From NCBI RefSeq assembly GCF_009765835.1, contig NZ_LMUS01000006.1, positions 1-64,000 of the forward strand: a DNA stretch of 64,000 nucleotides. The letters run 5' to 3'. Below, piece after piece: positions 27,136 through 37,214 of this stretch. Both the position numbers and the translations under genes were made by a program. Origin of the DNA: Granulicella sp. L56. GTDB taxonomy: Bacteria; Acidobacteriota; Terriglobia; Terriglobales; Acidobacteriaceae. Each line of letters opens with the position of its first letter. Position 1 is the first letter of the stretch. The notes beneath the pieces were generated by a model. That model was not told the DNA's origin. It did no database searches and worked only from the letters and a program-made list of their open reading frames with translations.

Positions 27136-30100
27136 TCAGAAGTGATAACGAAGAGCAAGCTGGAAGAACCGCGCATCGAGCGTATTGTTCTGGAAGGTCT
27201 TTGGCCCGGTAATCAGTCCTGCCTGCGTGTTGATGGTTGTGTTGGCCGGGTTTGCCAGCGTGGGATGGTTGAGCACGTTGAAGCCGTCCGCCCGGAACTG
27301 TAGATATTGTTCTCTCCATGTCGTGAAGTTTTTGAAGATCGACATGTTGACACCATAGTAGCCCGGCCCGTACATCGTATTCTGTTTGCCGCCGAGTAGT
27401 TTGATTGCTGTAGCTTCGTCAGTCACCGGCGCCGCATACTGGCACGGACCAGGCGCATTGGGATTCGTAGAGCCGACCGGCTGGCCAACATTGCAGATTT
27501 GATATCCCGGAAGCGGATTAGCAAAGGAACAAGGGTTGAACCAGTTCTCCCTTGTCCGCGTCTGCGTCGGGCAGGTATAGCCAGCCAGACTGGGGTTGTT
27601 GGCCACGTCGGGCGTTCCGCCAATCGCATACGGATCGCCCACCTGGAACGGACGAGCGCTACCTCCCGCTGCCGTTGATTGCGTTTGCTGTGCCGTAAAC
27701 GGCGTGCCGCTCTGTGCGACCCAGGTCGCGCTTGCAGACCAGCCGCCAGCGAGTTCATTCAAAACACCGGGGCGATCGAGATGCTCGCGCCCTACACCGA
27801 AGGGAAGCTGATAGTTGCCGTTCAGCGTGAAGCGATTGCGCACGTCGTATACCGAATTGGTGAACTCGTCGATGAACGGAATCAGAACCATGTTGCGGTC
27901 GCCGATTGCAGTCGACAGTCCGCCCGCAGAGCTGGTGTCATCCAGCGCATGCGCCCAGGTATAGGTCGTGAGAAAGCTGAGGCCGTTCGAGAGCCGCTTC
28001 TCCACCTTGGTCTGAAGAGAGTTGTAGGTGCTCACGCCCCCGAAGTGAATGGTCCCGATACCGCTGAGATCAGGAAACGGTTGATAGAGCTGGGTGTTTG
28101 TGCCCGGAGCATACAGCCCACGCACCGTATTGGGATCGTAGTACGTCGAAAGATGCCGCGACTCATTGCCGACGTAGCTGATCGTTGCCGCCATGCTCTG
28201 CGTCATCTGCCGTTGAAACGAAAGGTTGTAATTTTCGGTATACGCCGTCCGTATATTCGAATCGATCGCATGAACACCCGGCCGCGAAACGGCATTGAGG
28301 AATCCAGAGGCAAACTCAGCGGACTCTCCACTCTCCAGCGTGATGCCGTTCGATTGGCAATTGCCCGGCGAGCAGCCCTGGTACACCACATTCAACTGAC
28401 CGCGGAAGGGAAAGTTATCGCCCAGATTGCTGCCGCCCTGACTCTCCAGACCGCCATAGAAGAGACCGAAACCCGCACGGAGGGCCGTCTTCGGATCGAG
28501 CTGATAGGCAATCCCCAGCCGTGGAGCAAAGTCGGTCAACTGCGCGGTTGCCAGACGTTCATTGTTGCTATACGAGATGCCAATATTGTCCTGGGCGAGG
28601 ATGCCAGGATATTTCGTACCAAGATCCAGCTTGCCCTCAAGCTGCTTCGGAAACACCAGCGTTCCACTGCCGGTCCCAAAGCCGAGGTTGCCGGGAACGA
28701 AGTTCTCCTGGCTGTGAGAATTTTCCTTGTAGGGTTGATAGTACTCATAACGAAGTCCCAGGTTCAGCGTCAGGCGCGGCGTGACCTTCCAGTCATCCTG
28801 AAAATACGCGGCGTCGTACCACTGTGCATCGTTCACATTCGGAGCTGTAGAAAGCGCCGAGGTGTCCATCTGGTCGGCAAGAAAGTCCGCGGTACCCGCT
28901 CCTGTATTTGCGGTTCCAGGCTGTCCAGTGAACACGCCCGTAAAGTAGTAGTTGCCCAAAGACGAAGGCGCATAGCGATAGAAGAAGCGAATCGCCTGTA
29001 ATGAAACGCCCGCCCGCAGACTGTGCCGTCCGACCGTCTTCGAGACATTGTCGAGAATCTGGTAGACGTTCTGCGATTCATTCGAGGTCCCCTGCGATCC
29101 CCAGTTGCTCAAACCATAGACGATGCCTAAAGGAAGTCCGCCTTCGTTGGGGGTGAACGGAATCCCGCCCAGTCCAAGAGTCGGCGCTAAATTCACATTT
29201 GCGTTCGGCTGCAGGAAGGAGAACCGTCCTGCATTGAAACTGAACCGAAACTCGTTGGAGAAGCCAGGCGTGAAAAAATGCGTCTCGCTGAACATGAAGT
29301 TCTGTGCAAGATCGACATCGTACTCCCCGCCATAGCCACTGCCGTCGAGTATCGGGCCGAGCGGCGGCGTGTTGACCGTGATGACGTGGTTGTAGCTGTA
29401 TCGCGCATACGCCTGATCCATCGAGCTGATGTTCCAATCGATACGCTGATCCCATTGGATGGTGTTGTTATGAGTGGGCGAGTTCACGATGTAGTTATTC
29501 GTCGTCTTCCCTCCACTCTGTTGGCCCGCTGACCATCCATTCGCATTCGGCAACGGGTAAAGATTCAGAATTCCCTTCGCGACCGCATTAATCTGGCCGG
29601 GGCACATCACATTATTCTGCCCATTGCAGACGAGTTCGTTGCCCGCCCCGCCGCCTGAGTTCGGCTGGTAAAGCTGAACCTTCGATCCGTTCAGATTAGC
29701 GTCCAACAGCTCGGTAAAGTTCCCCTGGCGCATCAACGGCGTCGGAACCGTGTAGGTTCCGGTATTGCTATACGCGATTCGATTGGCCTCAATATCACCG
29801 AAGTAGAAGAGGTGGTTCTTGAGAAATGGGAAACCCAGTGTCCCACCAAACTGATTCTCGTGATATGCCGGAATCGTGAGCGCATTCCAGTTCTTCGCAT
29901 CCAGCTTCGTGTTGCGGAGATACTCCCACACGCTGCCGTGGATCTGGTTCGTCCCGGACTTGATGCTGGCGTTCACGACCGCACCAGCGGAGTGTCCGAA
30001 CTCCGCGCTGAAGCTGCTGGTCTGCACTGCGAACTCGGCAAGAGCATCGGGCGGAGGCCGCACCACATAGCTCTGACCATTGAGGAAGTCGACGAGATTG

Positions 30101-30726
30101 GTATTGTTGTCGACACCATCGAGGATGAAGTTGTTCTGTTCGGCACGCTGGCCGTTCGCCACAAAATCCCCACTTCCCGATCCGCGCGTATTGCCGAACG
30201 GAGGAGCCACACCTGCCGTCAATTGCGTAATGTAGACAAAGTTGCGCCCGTTCAACGGAGTGTTATCGATCGTGTGCGCGCTGAAGACCTGCTGTACCGA
30301 GCCGTCGCCCGTCTGCAACAAGGGCGCAACTGTACTTACCGTCACCGTCTCCGACACCGTACCTGGCTTGAGCGCAAGGTTCACCGCGACGCGTGTCTGG
30401 ATGTCGACACGCACATTGCTGTCGGTTACGGTTGCAAAGCCGCTCGCTGTGGCCGAGACACTGTAGTTGCCGATCTTTACCGGAGCAATGACATACACGC
30501 CAGCGCCGTTCGTATTCGCATGGAGCCTCAGGCCGGTATCAAGGTTGGTCACCGTAACATCTGCGTTTGGAATCGCAGCTCCCGTGGTGTCCTTGATGTA
30601 TCCGGTGATTGCTCCTTGGTCCGCCTGGCCAAAGCAGCTTACCGGGAACACGCATTGCACCGCCAACGCCACGAGCGTGAAGATTAAAGCAGCTTGGGAC
30701 AACTTCCTCCGTAGTGTGTTCAGCAT
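27136..30726 (-). CDS. Oar-like TonB-dependent receptor (partner of GH97)
   Basis: 1,196 aa. Signal peptide ending near residue 33 (VSCFGQ), carboxypeptidase-regulatory-like domain at about 34-105 (GAITGYIKDTTGAAIPNADVTV), plug region with NGRNFVYITQLTAGVAPPFG and the FILDGVDNNT block, then a long beta barrel ending in RYHF. It is the promoter-proximal gene of an operon with the periplasmic GH97 glycosidase, which makes an alpha-linked oligosaccharide the likely cargo. A promoter and the operator CGGTAACGTACA lie upstream. Compared with the other three receptors in the window it has the same fold but diverged sequence. Confidence 0.87.
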   Translation of the reverse strand: MLNTLRRKLSQAALIFTLVALAVQCVFPVSCFGQADQGAITGYIKDTTGAAIPNADVTVTNLDTGLRLHANTNGAGVYVIAPVKIGNYSVSATASGFATVTDSNVRVDIQTRVAVNLALKPGTVSETVTVSTVAPLLQTGDGSVQQVFSAHTIDNTPLNGRNFVYITQLTAGVAPPFGNTRGSGSGDFVANGQRAEQNNFILDGVDNNTNLVDFLNGQSYVVRPPPDALAEFAVQTSSFSAEFGHSAGAVVNASIKSGTNQIHGSVWEYLRNTKLDAKNWNALTIPAYHENQFGGTLGFPFLKNHLFYFGDIEANRIAYSNTGTYTVPTPLMRQGNFTELLDANLNGSKVQLYQPNSGGGAGNELVCNGQNNVMCPGQINAVAKGILNLYPLPNANGWSAGQQSGGKTTNNYIVNSPTHNNTIQWDQRIDWNISSMDQAYARYSYNHVITVNTPPLGPILDGSGYGGEYDVDLAQNFMFSETHFFTPGFSNEFRFSFNAGRFSFLQPNANVNLAPTLGLGGIPFTPNEGGLPLGIVYGLSNWGSQGTSNESQNVYQILDNVSKTVGRHSLRAGVSLQAIRFFYRYAPSSLGNYYFTGVFTGQPGTANTGAGTADFLADQMDTSALSTAPNVNDAQWYDAAYFQDDWKVTPRLTLNLGLRYEYYQPYKENSHSQENFVPGNLGFGTGSGTLVFPKQLEGKLDLGTKYPGILAQDNIGISYSNNERLATAQLTDFAPRLGIAYQLDPKTALRAGFGLFYGGLESQGGSNLGDNFPFRGQLNVVYQGCSPGNCQSNGITLESGESAEFASGFLNAVSRPGVHAIDSNIRTAYTENYNLSFQRQMTQSMAATISYVGNESRHLSTYYDPNTVRGLYAPGTNTQLYQPFPDLSGIGTIHFGGVSTYNSLQTKVEKRLSNGLSFLTTYTWAHALDDTSSAGGLSTAIGDRNMVLIPFIDEFTNSVYDVRNRFTLNGNYQLPFGVGREHLDRPGVLNELAGGWSASATWVAQSGTPFTAQQTQSTAAGGSARPFQVGDPYAIGGTPDVANNPSLAGYTCPTQTRTRENWFNPCSFANPLPGYQICNVGQPVGSTNPNAPGPCQYAAPVTDEATAIKLLGGKQNTMYGPGYYGVNMSIFKNFTTWREQYLQFRADGFNVLNHPTLANPANTTINTQAGLITGPKTFQNNTLDARFFQLALRYHF

Positions 30727-30830
30727 CTTTTACCTCTTTCCCTCGAACGGTCCACCTGAAGGGCCAGGAGTCCATTCGTTTTCGACGAGGAGGGCGCAAG
30801 GTGTCAGGTTGAGTCGAGTCATTTTTATTG

Positions 30831-30842
30831 TGTACGTTACCG
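30831..30842 (-). promoter_or_regulatory. Candidate LacI-type operator (CGGTAACGTACA on minus strand) at the TonB/GH97 promoter
   Basis: Plus strand TGTACGTTACCG. It begins 7 bp downstream of the -10 box in the direction of the receptor gene, almost the same geometry as at 18865-18876. The flanking text also forms a wider dyad TTACCG (30837-30842) and CGGTAA (30851-30856). Confidence 0.6.
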
Positions 30843-30849
30843 GAACCAA

Positions 30850-30879
30850 ACGGTAAGCTTTGCCACCACGGGTTGTCAA
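30850..30879 (-). promoter_or_regulatory. Sigma-70-type promoter of the TonB receptor/GH97 operon
   Basis: Read on the minus strand: TTGACA (30879-30874), an 18-bp spacer, then TACCGT (30855-30850). The -35 box is perfect, the -10 box weak, consistent with a regulated promoter. Confidence 0.5.
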
Positions 30880-31207
30880 GAGCAATTTCGATGATGATTC
30901 AGGGGAGGCGCATCAATCGTTCTTCGTTGGATATGCCCGAAGCAAACGACAAACCGATAACATCCGACGCCATCACTGCGCATACCATTCGGACGAATAG
31001 ACTTCATGTATTGACTGAATGGCTCCATCGTATGCATTCGCTTTCTGCCTCTTTGCACTCGTTTCTACGTCTCTGGCGCAGAGCTAGACGTAACGCATTA
31101 ACAATCGTTGCCGTCATCCGCTTATTCAGTCACTCCTGCGGGATAAGGTCCTCCCTATTCTCCTGATTGGACATCATAAATAGGTGCGAATAGCAATCGT
31201 TACCGTG

Positions 31208-31219
31208 TGTACGTTACCG
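31208..31219 (-). promoter_or_regulatory. Third copy of the 12-bp operator
   Basis: TGTACGTTACCG, identical to 30831-30842 and 377 bp from it; a further TTACCG half-site lies just left at 31200-31205. It may be an auxiliary operator for DNA looping by a tetrameric LacI protein, or may control the efflux operon 194 bp downstream. Confidence 0.45.
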
Positions 31220-31412
31220 TTATCAGTGCAAGCTTGTCTACAAGCCCTTTGGAGTTCTGCAGCGAAGACGTGAGCAGGTCAATGACAATTGCTGGCAATG
31301 ATCGTCGGAGCGCCTCGCTCAGGTCCAGAACATGAATGCAGCCATTCCATGCGCCGCATTTCTTTCTACGCATTTCAGTGAGGCTTAAGGTTGTACGTCT
31401 AGCCTGCGGTAT

Positions 31413-32768
31413 ATGGGCCGGCCTAATCGAAAGCTGCTTATCTTTGCTGTGATCGTTGTTATCTTCCTTGGCACCGGCGTCATTCAAGCAGCCGCGCAGG
31501 AGGTAGCGCCTGCCAACGCAACAGTGGCGATCTCGCTGGACGAAGCGATCCGCCGAGCCCAGCAGAATGAACCCTCTTTCGCTAACGCGGTGGCGGCGCA
31601 GAAATCGGCAACCATTGATCGTTATCTTGCAAAAGCTGCTCTGTTGCCCTCCGTCACGTATCACAACCAGGTGCTTTATACGCAGCCTTACGGGCAGACG
31701 AATCAAGGCGGACAGGTTGGGGTGCAATCATCTCCAGTTTTCATTGCGAACAATGCAGTTCACGAATACACCAGCCAGGCATCGATCAACGAGACCGTTG
31801 GGCTGAAGCAATTCGCAGACGCTCGCATCGCTTCTGCAAATGCAGCACGCTCTTCCGCAGAACTGGAAATAGCACGGCGTGGACTCATCGCGGCTGTTGT
31901 CAGCCTGTACTATTCAGTATCGGCTTCCGAAATGAAACAGCACCTGGTTGCGGAAGCCTTCCAGGAAGCACAAACGTTCACCGATCTGACGCAGAAACGC
32001 GAAGTGGCGCGGGAGGTCGCGCACGCCGATGTAGTCAAGGCACAGTTGCAGCAACAGCAGCGTCAACGTGACCTCAGCGACGCTACCTTAGCGGCGGAAA
32101 AGGCACGGCTAGAACTTGCCGTACTTCTCTTTCCTGATCCGCGGAACCCCTACTCCACAGAAGCGCCCGGAGCCGCAGCACAACTCCCAACGAGAGATGA
32201 AGTGAACAGACTTGCTTCGACCAGCAATCCTGAGATTCGGAGCGCGCTGGCCGATGTGCAGGCCAGCAATGCGCAAGTTACTTCAGCCAGGGCGGCCTAT
32301 TTGCCTGATCTTGCGTTGAACTTAAGCTACGGCATCGATGCGCCGCAGTTTGCGAAACGCGGCCCCGACGACGTGCGGAATCTGGGTTATTCCATCAGCG
32401 GGACGCTCGACATTCCGGTATGGGACTGGTTCTCAACCCAGAAACGCGTGAAGCAGAGCGAGATTCGCCGCGATGTCGCAAAAGTCGCGCTAACGGCATC
32501 CCAGAGGAGGTTCATTGCAACGCTGGATGAGGCTTACGACGAGGCCGCAGAATCGCAAAATCAGAGGGACCTCCTTGACGAGAGCGTTCAAACGGCAGCA
32601 GAGAGTCTAAGACTGACAAAGCTGCGTTATTCGAATGGCGAATCAACTGCGCTTGAAGTCGTAGACGCTCAGAATTCATATCTTTCCGCAGAGACTGCGC
32701 AAGCGGATGGCATCGTTCGCTACCAGACTGCCTTGGCGGGACTGCAAATACTGACGGGAGCATTGTGA
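31413..32768 (+). CDS. TolC-family outer membrane efflux protein
   Basis: 451 aa with an N-terminal signal peptide (about 1-29, ending AAAQ). Two outer-membrane efflux protein repeats are visible: SLDEAIRRAQQNEPSF...AKAALLPSV (about 43-260) and DEVNRLASTSNPEIRSALADVQASNAQVTSARAAYLPDLALNLSYG to the end, with KLRYSNGESTALEVVDAQNSYLSAE near the C-terminus. It supplies the outer-membrane channel of the tripartite pump encoded by the next two genes; the adaptor start GTG overlaps its stop by four bases. Confidence 0.9.
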   Translation: MGRPNRKLLIFAVIVVIFLGTGVIQAAAQEVAPANATVAISLDEAIRRAQQNEPSFANAVAAQKSATIDRYLAKAALLPSVTYHNQVLYTQPYGQTNQGGQVGVQSSPVFIANNAVHEYTSQASINETVGLKQFADARIASANAARSSAELEIARRGLIAAVVSLYYSVSASEMKQHLVAEAFQEAQTFTDLTQKREVAREVAHADVVKAQLQQQQRQRDLSDATLAAEKARLELAVLLFPDPRNPYSTEAPGAAAQLPTRDEVNRLASTSNPEIRSALADVQASNAQVTSARAAYLPDLALNLSYGIDAPQFAKRGPDDVRNLGYSISGTLDIPVWDWFSTQKRVKQSEIRRDVAKVALTASQRRFIATLDEAYDEAAESQNQRDLLDESVQTAAESLRLTKLRYSNGESTALEVVDAQNSYLSAETAQADGIVRYQTALAGLQILTGAL

Positions 32769-34066
32769 GCGCAAACTTGATCTCTTTTCGACAATCAATA
32801 AGCCGCAGATATGGAATACCGTTTACGGGCATATTTATCTGTGTTCTGTTTACGCAGGCATGCAAAAAGTCCACTACCGCTGATGTGACGGCGCTTGTGA
32901 CGGTGCAGGCAGCGCGTCCAGAGATGGGAACGATATCCGAGCAGATTATGTCCGATGCGGTTCTGTCACCGCTCGCCCAGGCGGCTATCTCTCCGAAGAT
33001 TACAGCCCCGGTCCGTGCCTTCTATGTCCAGCGAGGCTCGAAGGTGAAGGCAGGGCAACTGCTCGCGGTGCTTGAGAATCATGATCTAGCGGCCCAGGCG
33101 CTCGACAGCAAAGGGCAATATTCGGCGGCGCAGGCGGCTTTCGATATGCAAACGAAGGCGCAAGCTCAGGAAGATTATCGCAAGGCCGAACTGGACGTGG
33201 CGCAGGCAAAGGCGCAGCTTGAATTGCAACGTCAGATTGTATCCGCAAGACAAAAACTTTTTGCAGAAGGCGCAATCGCCGGAAGAGACTATGATACGGC
33301 GGCGGCCGCTCTCGTGCAGACACAAGCAACATATGACATCGCACGAAACCATTTGGATTCTTTGAAAGCGGTGAGTCGAGCAGCGATGCTTCAGCAGGCG
33401 CAGGGACAACTCGCTTCCGCCAAAGGGAAATACCTTGCGTCAGAAGCCCAGGTCGGGTATTCCGAGGTTCGGAGTCCAATCACAGGAGTCGTTACAGATC
33501 GCCCGCTCTTTCCGGGTGAAACCGCTAACTCTGGAAGTCCACTTATCACTGTGATGGATACATCCTTCCTGCTTGCAAAGGTCCATCTATCACAGACGCT
33601 TGCACAGCGACTGAAGGTTGGAGATGAAGCTTCGGTTATGGTTCCCGGAGTGGATGATCCAGTTCCCGCAAAGATCTCCCTTATCAGCCCTGCGCTCGAC
33701 CCGGGAAGCACAACGGTGGAGGTATGGATCCGTGTCGACAATAGCACTGGAAGGTACAAGGCCGGCACCTCGGCAAGAGCTTCGATCAAGGGAAGGACAG
33801 CGGTCAACGCAATCAAGGTGCCATTGTCGGCAGTGCTTACGGCTCAGGATGATTCAAAATCCGTCATGGTGATGGGTGCAGATGGTGTTGCTCACAGACG
33901 AGTTGTACAGTTGGGAATCAGCGATGGGGATGATGTTCAGATAGCGCAAGGATTGAATGGATCGGAGACTGTCATCACGACAGGTGCTTACGGCCTGGAC
34001 GATGGTACGAAGGTGAAGATCGGTAAAGCTGGAGATGACGACAAGGCAGAGGGAGAGACGAAGTGA
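32765..34066 (+). CDS. RND efflux periplasmic adaptor subunit (membrane fusion protein)
   Basis: 433 aa. The N-terminus has a hydrophobic segment followed by Cys (VLFTQACKK), possibly a lipoprotein signal, though the lipobox is not canonical. Lipoyl/barrel-sandwich halves flank a helical hairpin: ISPKITAPVRAFYVQRGSKVKAGQLLAVLEN, a coiled coil of about 120-225, then SEVRSPITGVVTDRPLFPGETANSGSPLITVMD. Beta-barrel and membrane-proximal domains follow. Starts with GTG inside the TolC stop and overlaps the pump start at TGATG, so the three genes are translationally coupled. Confidence 0.9.
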   Translation: MSANLISFRQSISRRYGIPFTGIFICVLFTQACKKSTTADVTALVTVQAARPEMGTISEQIMSDAVLSPLAQAAISPKITAPVRAFYVQRGSKVKAGQLLAVLENHDLAAQALDSKGQYSAAQAAFDMQTKAQAQEDYRKAELDVAQAKAQLELQRQIVSARQKLFAEGAIAGRDYDTAAAALVQTQATYDIARNHLDSLKAVSRAAMLQQAQGQLASAKGKYLASEAQVGYSEVRSPITGVVTDRPLFPGETANSGSPLITVMDTSFLLAKVHLSQTLAQRLKVGDEASVMVPGVDDPVPAKISLISPALDPGSTTVEVWIRVDNSTGRYKAGTSARASIKGRTAVNAIKVPLSAVLTAQDDSKSVMVMGADGVAHRRVVQLGISDGDDVQIAQGLNGSETVITTGAYGLDDGTKVKIGKAGDDDKAEGETK

Positions 34067-37000
34067 TGGAACAGGCTTTGCCCCTCCGCACAGAAAATAC
34101 CTTTTGGCTTGTTCGTTATCGAGGTCCGATTTGTTTCTTCCTCATCGTCCTCTCGCTTGCCGGTATCTATGCAGCCAAACAAACCCCGCTCTCAGTTTTT
34201 CCCGAGACTAACTTCCCGCGCGTGGTGATCGGCGTAGACAACGGCGTGATGCCGGTCGAACAGATGCAGGTGACGATCACCAAGCCGATTGAAGACGCAA
34301 TCAATGCGGTTCCCGGTCTGGTCACGGTGCGCTCCACAACAAGCCGCGGATCGGCTGAAATCAGTCTGTTCTTCAGTTGGAACGTTGACATGTATCGAAC
34401 GCTTCCACTGGTGGACGCAGCTATCAGCAAAGTGCGGCCGACTCTTCCGAATACCGCAACTATCACCACGAACCGGCTTACATTCGCCACTTTTCCAATT
34501 CTTGGTTACAGCCTCACGTCAGACCGGCTTTCGCAAACACAGCTTTGGGAACTGGCGACCTATCAACTCAAGCCGCCTCTGAACCGGGTGGCAGGTGTAA
34601 GCACAATCACTGTGCAAGGCGGCCAGATACCTGAGTTCCATATCGTGCCCAATATGGCGCGTATGCAGACAGCCGGTGTGACGATTCTCGATCTCGTGAA
34701 TTCGGTACAGGCGTCGAACATTGTTGACTCTCCGGGACTTTATGAAGCAAATCACCAGTTGATCCTCGGCCTTGTTGGAGCGCAGGCGCACGACGCCGAA
34801 CAGCTTGGCCATCTGGTTGTGAAGACAACGACAGGTGGCACGGCCGTCCGCATCTCAGACGTAGCAACGGTTCAACCTGGAGTCCTGCCCACCTATACCG
34901 CAGTCACAGCGAACGGCCATCCGGCAGTTCTTCTAAACGTAGCCCGTCAGCCCTCCAGCAATACGGTAGCTGTAGCCGATGCTGTTGCGGCGCAGGTTCA
35001 ACAGCTCCGCAAGGCGCTTCCCGCGGGCGTGCGATTCGAACCCTACTATGATCAGTCGGAGCTTGTGCGCGAAAGCATTCGGAGCGTCCGCGACGCCATA
35101 CTTATTGGCCTTATCCTGGCATGCGTCATCTTGTTTCTGTTTCTTGGCGACTGGACTTCATCGATTGTCGCCGGCCTGGTCATTCCTGTAACGGTAGCTC
35201 TCACCATCCTTCTCCTGTGGACAATTGGAGAGAGCTTCAACCTGATGACTCTCGGCGGCCTTACGGCTGCGATCGGCCTGGTCATCGACGATGCGATTGT
35301 GGTCGTCGAGAACATCGTCCTGCATCGAGATAAGGGTGAGACCCGCGTCCATGCAGTCCGTTTAGCGCTACGCGAGATTGCCGCGCCTCTTGTCGGATCG
35401 ACCATCACGCCCGTCGTCGTCTTCTTGCCGCTTATCTCGGTCACAGGGGTCACCGGAAGTTTCTTCCGCGCGCTTGCCATCACGATGACAATCGCGCTAC
35501 TGACCTCGCTGCTTCTTGCTGTTACCTGGACTCCTGTGCTCAGTCTTATTTTCCTGCGCGAGAACAAGGGTACAGCGAGCAAATCGCAGGAAGATCATGG
35601 GCGTGTCATGCGCACAGTGCTGCATTGGCATGAACGCGTTCTGGGTTGGTCACTTCGTCGCCCATTGATGCTTCTGGGGCTCTGCGCGCTTTTGATCGCC
35701 GGAAGCTGGTTTTCCTATCACGCACTTGGATCGGATCTTCTGCCGGAGATGGACGAAGGCGGATTTATTCTCGATTACATTATGCCGGCGGGCAGCTCGC
35801 TCTCTGAAACCAACCGTGTACTGGAGCATGTGGACCACATCCTTCACAGCATCCCCGAGGTCGAGAGCACGTCGCGACGAACCGGCCTGCAAATGGGACT
35901 GGCAGCGGTCACGGAAGCCAACACCGGGGACATTACGGTGAAGCTGAAAAGCAAGCGCCGCCGGGGCATCGATGAAGTCATTAAAGAAGCGCGCAGCCAG
36001 ATTCGAAAAACTGAGCCGGAGCTGGATGTGGAGTTCACGCAAGTTCTCCAGGACATGATCGGAGATCTGTCGAATGCGCCAGAGCCAATTCAGATCAAAG
36101 TCTTTGCCAACGATCCCGCGTTGCTGGCTGACCTCGGCCCCCGCATCGGGGATGCCATTAGCAAGATCAATGGCGTCGTCGACGTCGAGAACGGAATTGA
36201 CAATACGATTAGCGGCCCTGCAACCAACTTTCAGATCGATCCTGTGGTTGCTGGGCGAATGGGATTCACGCCTTCAGAAATTGCCGAGGACGCAACCTCG
36301 ATTCTGGACGGTGTGACTACAACCGATCCGCTGATTGCGAATGGGAGGCCCTACACCATTCGCGTCCGCCTGGGAGACGAGACGCGGCGGTCTTTGGACA
36401 CCATTGAGAACACAGTATTCAACAGCTCGACCGGCAAGCTGGCGACACTGGGAGCCCTGGCTCAGGTGACCCAACTGCCTCCACAGAACGAAATCAAGCG
36501 CGAGAACCTTCAGCAGCTCATTACAGTCACGGCGAGGCTTGAAGGCTCCGATCTTGGAACCGCAATCGCTGAGGTTCAACGTAGGGTCAATGCAATGCAC
36601 CTGCCTCCCTCGATAAGAGTTGAATACGGCGGAACTTATCAGGAGCAACAGCAATCCTTCCATGAGCTACTGCGGGTTCTCCTCTTATCTCTGGCACTTG
36701 TCTTCGGCGTGCTGCTGGCTGAGTTCCGCAACTTTTCCGCGCCGGTTGCCATTCTCACTTCGTCTGTACTTTCCATTGCAGGTGTGGTCTTTGCACTGCT
36801 TGTTACCGGTACGACCTTCAACGTTGCGTCGTTTATGGGACTCATTATGGTCATTGGCATCGTGGCAAAGAACGGCATTCTGCTCCTCGATGCGGATGAA
36901 CGATACCGCTATGAAGGCGCCTCCGCTGGTGAAGCCATGATGAGTGCTGCGCAACGGCGTCTGCGTCCCATCCTTATGACCGCATGTGCGGCGATCTGCG

Positions 37001-37161
37001 GCATGTTGCCACTCGCGTTTGCGCTCGGCTCCGGATCGCAGATGCTTCAGCCGCTTGCTATTGCTGTGATCGGCGGACTTAGTATTTCGATGGTCTTGAG
37101 CCTGATTGTCACTCCGGTGATCTACTACCTGCTTACGAGGGATAAGCTCTACAAAGCATAA
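34066..37161 (+). CDS. RND efflux pump inner-membrane permease
   Basis: 1,031 aa from the ATG (a GTG one codon upstream is also possible). Twelve transmembrane segments in the RND pattern, with the proton-relay aspartate pair in TM4 (AAIGLVIDDAIVVVENI, near residue 405), motifs in TM2-TM6 and TM8-TM12 (IMVIGIVAKNGILLLDADERYR), and two large periplasmic loops. The sequence is closer to AcrB/MdtB-like and multispecific acidobacterial pumps than to heavy-metal CzcA. Substrate unknown. Encoded last in the TolC-adaptor-pump operon. Confidence 0.9.
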   Translation: MEQALPLRTENTFWLVRYRGPICFFLIVLSLAGIYAAKQTPLSVFPETNFPRVVIGVDNGVMPVEQMQVTITKPIEDAINAVPGLVTVRSTTSRGSAEISLFFSWNVDMYRTLPLVDAAISKVRPTLPNTATITTNRLTFATFPILGYSLTSDRLSQTQLWELATYQLKPPLNRVAGVSTITVQGGQIPEFHIVPNMARMQTAGVTILDLVNSVQASNIVDSPGLYEANHQLILGLVGAQAHDAEQLGHLVVKTTTGGTAVRISDVATVQPGVLPTYTAVTANGHPAVLLNVARQPSSNTVAVADAVAAQVQQLRKALPAGVRFEPYYDQSELVRESIRSVRDAILIGLILACVILFLFLGDWTSSIVAGLVIPVTVALTILLLWTIGESFNLMTLGGLTAAIGLVIDDAIVVVENIVLHRDKGETRVHAVRLALREIAAPLVGSTITPVVVFLPLISVTGVTGSFFRALAITMTIALLTSLLLAVTWTPVLSLIFLRENKGTASKSQEDHGRVMRTVLHWHERVLGWSLRRPLMLLGLCALLIAGSWFSYHALGSDLLPEMDEGGFILDYIMPAGSSLSETNRVLEHVDHILHSIPEVESTSRRTGLQMGLAAVTEANTGDITVKLKSKRRRGIDEVIKEARSQIRKTEPELDVEFTQVLQDMIGDLSNAPEPIQIKVFANDPALLADLGPRIGDAISKINGVVDVENGIDNTISGPATNFQIDPVVAGRMGFTPSEIAEDATSILDGVTTTDPLIANGRPYTIRVRLGDETRRSLDTIENTVFNSSTGKLATLGALAQVTQLPPQNEIKRENLQQLITVTARLEGSDLGTAIAEVQRRVNAMHLPPSIRVEYGGTYQEQQQSFHELLRVLLLSLALVFGVLLAEFRNFSAPVAILTSSVLSIAGVVFALLVTGTTFNVASFMGLIMVIGIVAKNGILLLDADERYRYEGASAGEAMMSAAQRRLRPILMTACAAICGMLPLAFALGSGSQMLQPLAIAVIGGLSISMVLSLIVTPVIYYLLTRDKLYKA

Positions 37162-37214
37162 GAGGCCAGCGATCATGGACCGCAGGCCTCCTATAGTTAG
37201 TTCCTGGCTAACGG

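Larger units (their letters stand above)
30727..31412. other. 686-bp intergenic region between divergent TonB/GH97 and efflux operons
   Basis: No convincing gene. It holds the TonB-operon promoter and two copies of a 12-bp operator (listed separately). A weak plus-strand promoter candidate for the efflux operon is TTGGAC near 31165 followed 17 bp later by ATAGCA. The remainder shows nothing recognisable. Confidence 0.5.

Noticed and set aside
27679..29001. 440-codon plus-strand frame inside the TonB receptor
   Set aside because: Arg/Val-rich text without domains, opposite a receptor whose conserved blocks run through the whole stretch.
30476..31166. Short plus-strand frames left of the efflux operon
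   Set aside because: No ribosome site or recognisable domain; promoter and operator elements occupy the same bases.
37162..37190. Terminator after the RND pump
   Set aside because: GAGGCC and GGCCTC arms are separated by a 17-base loop without a T run; too weak to list.
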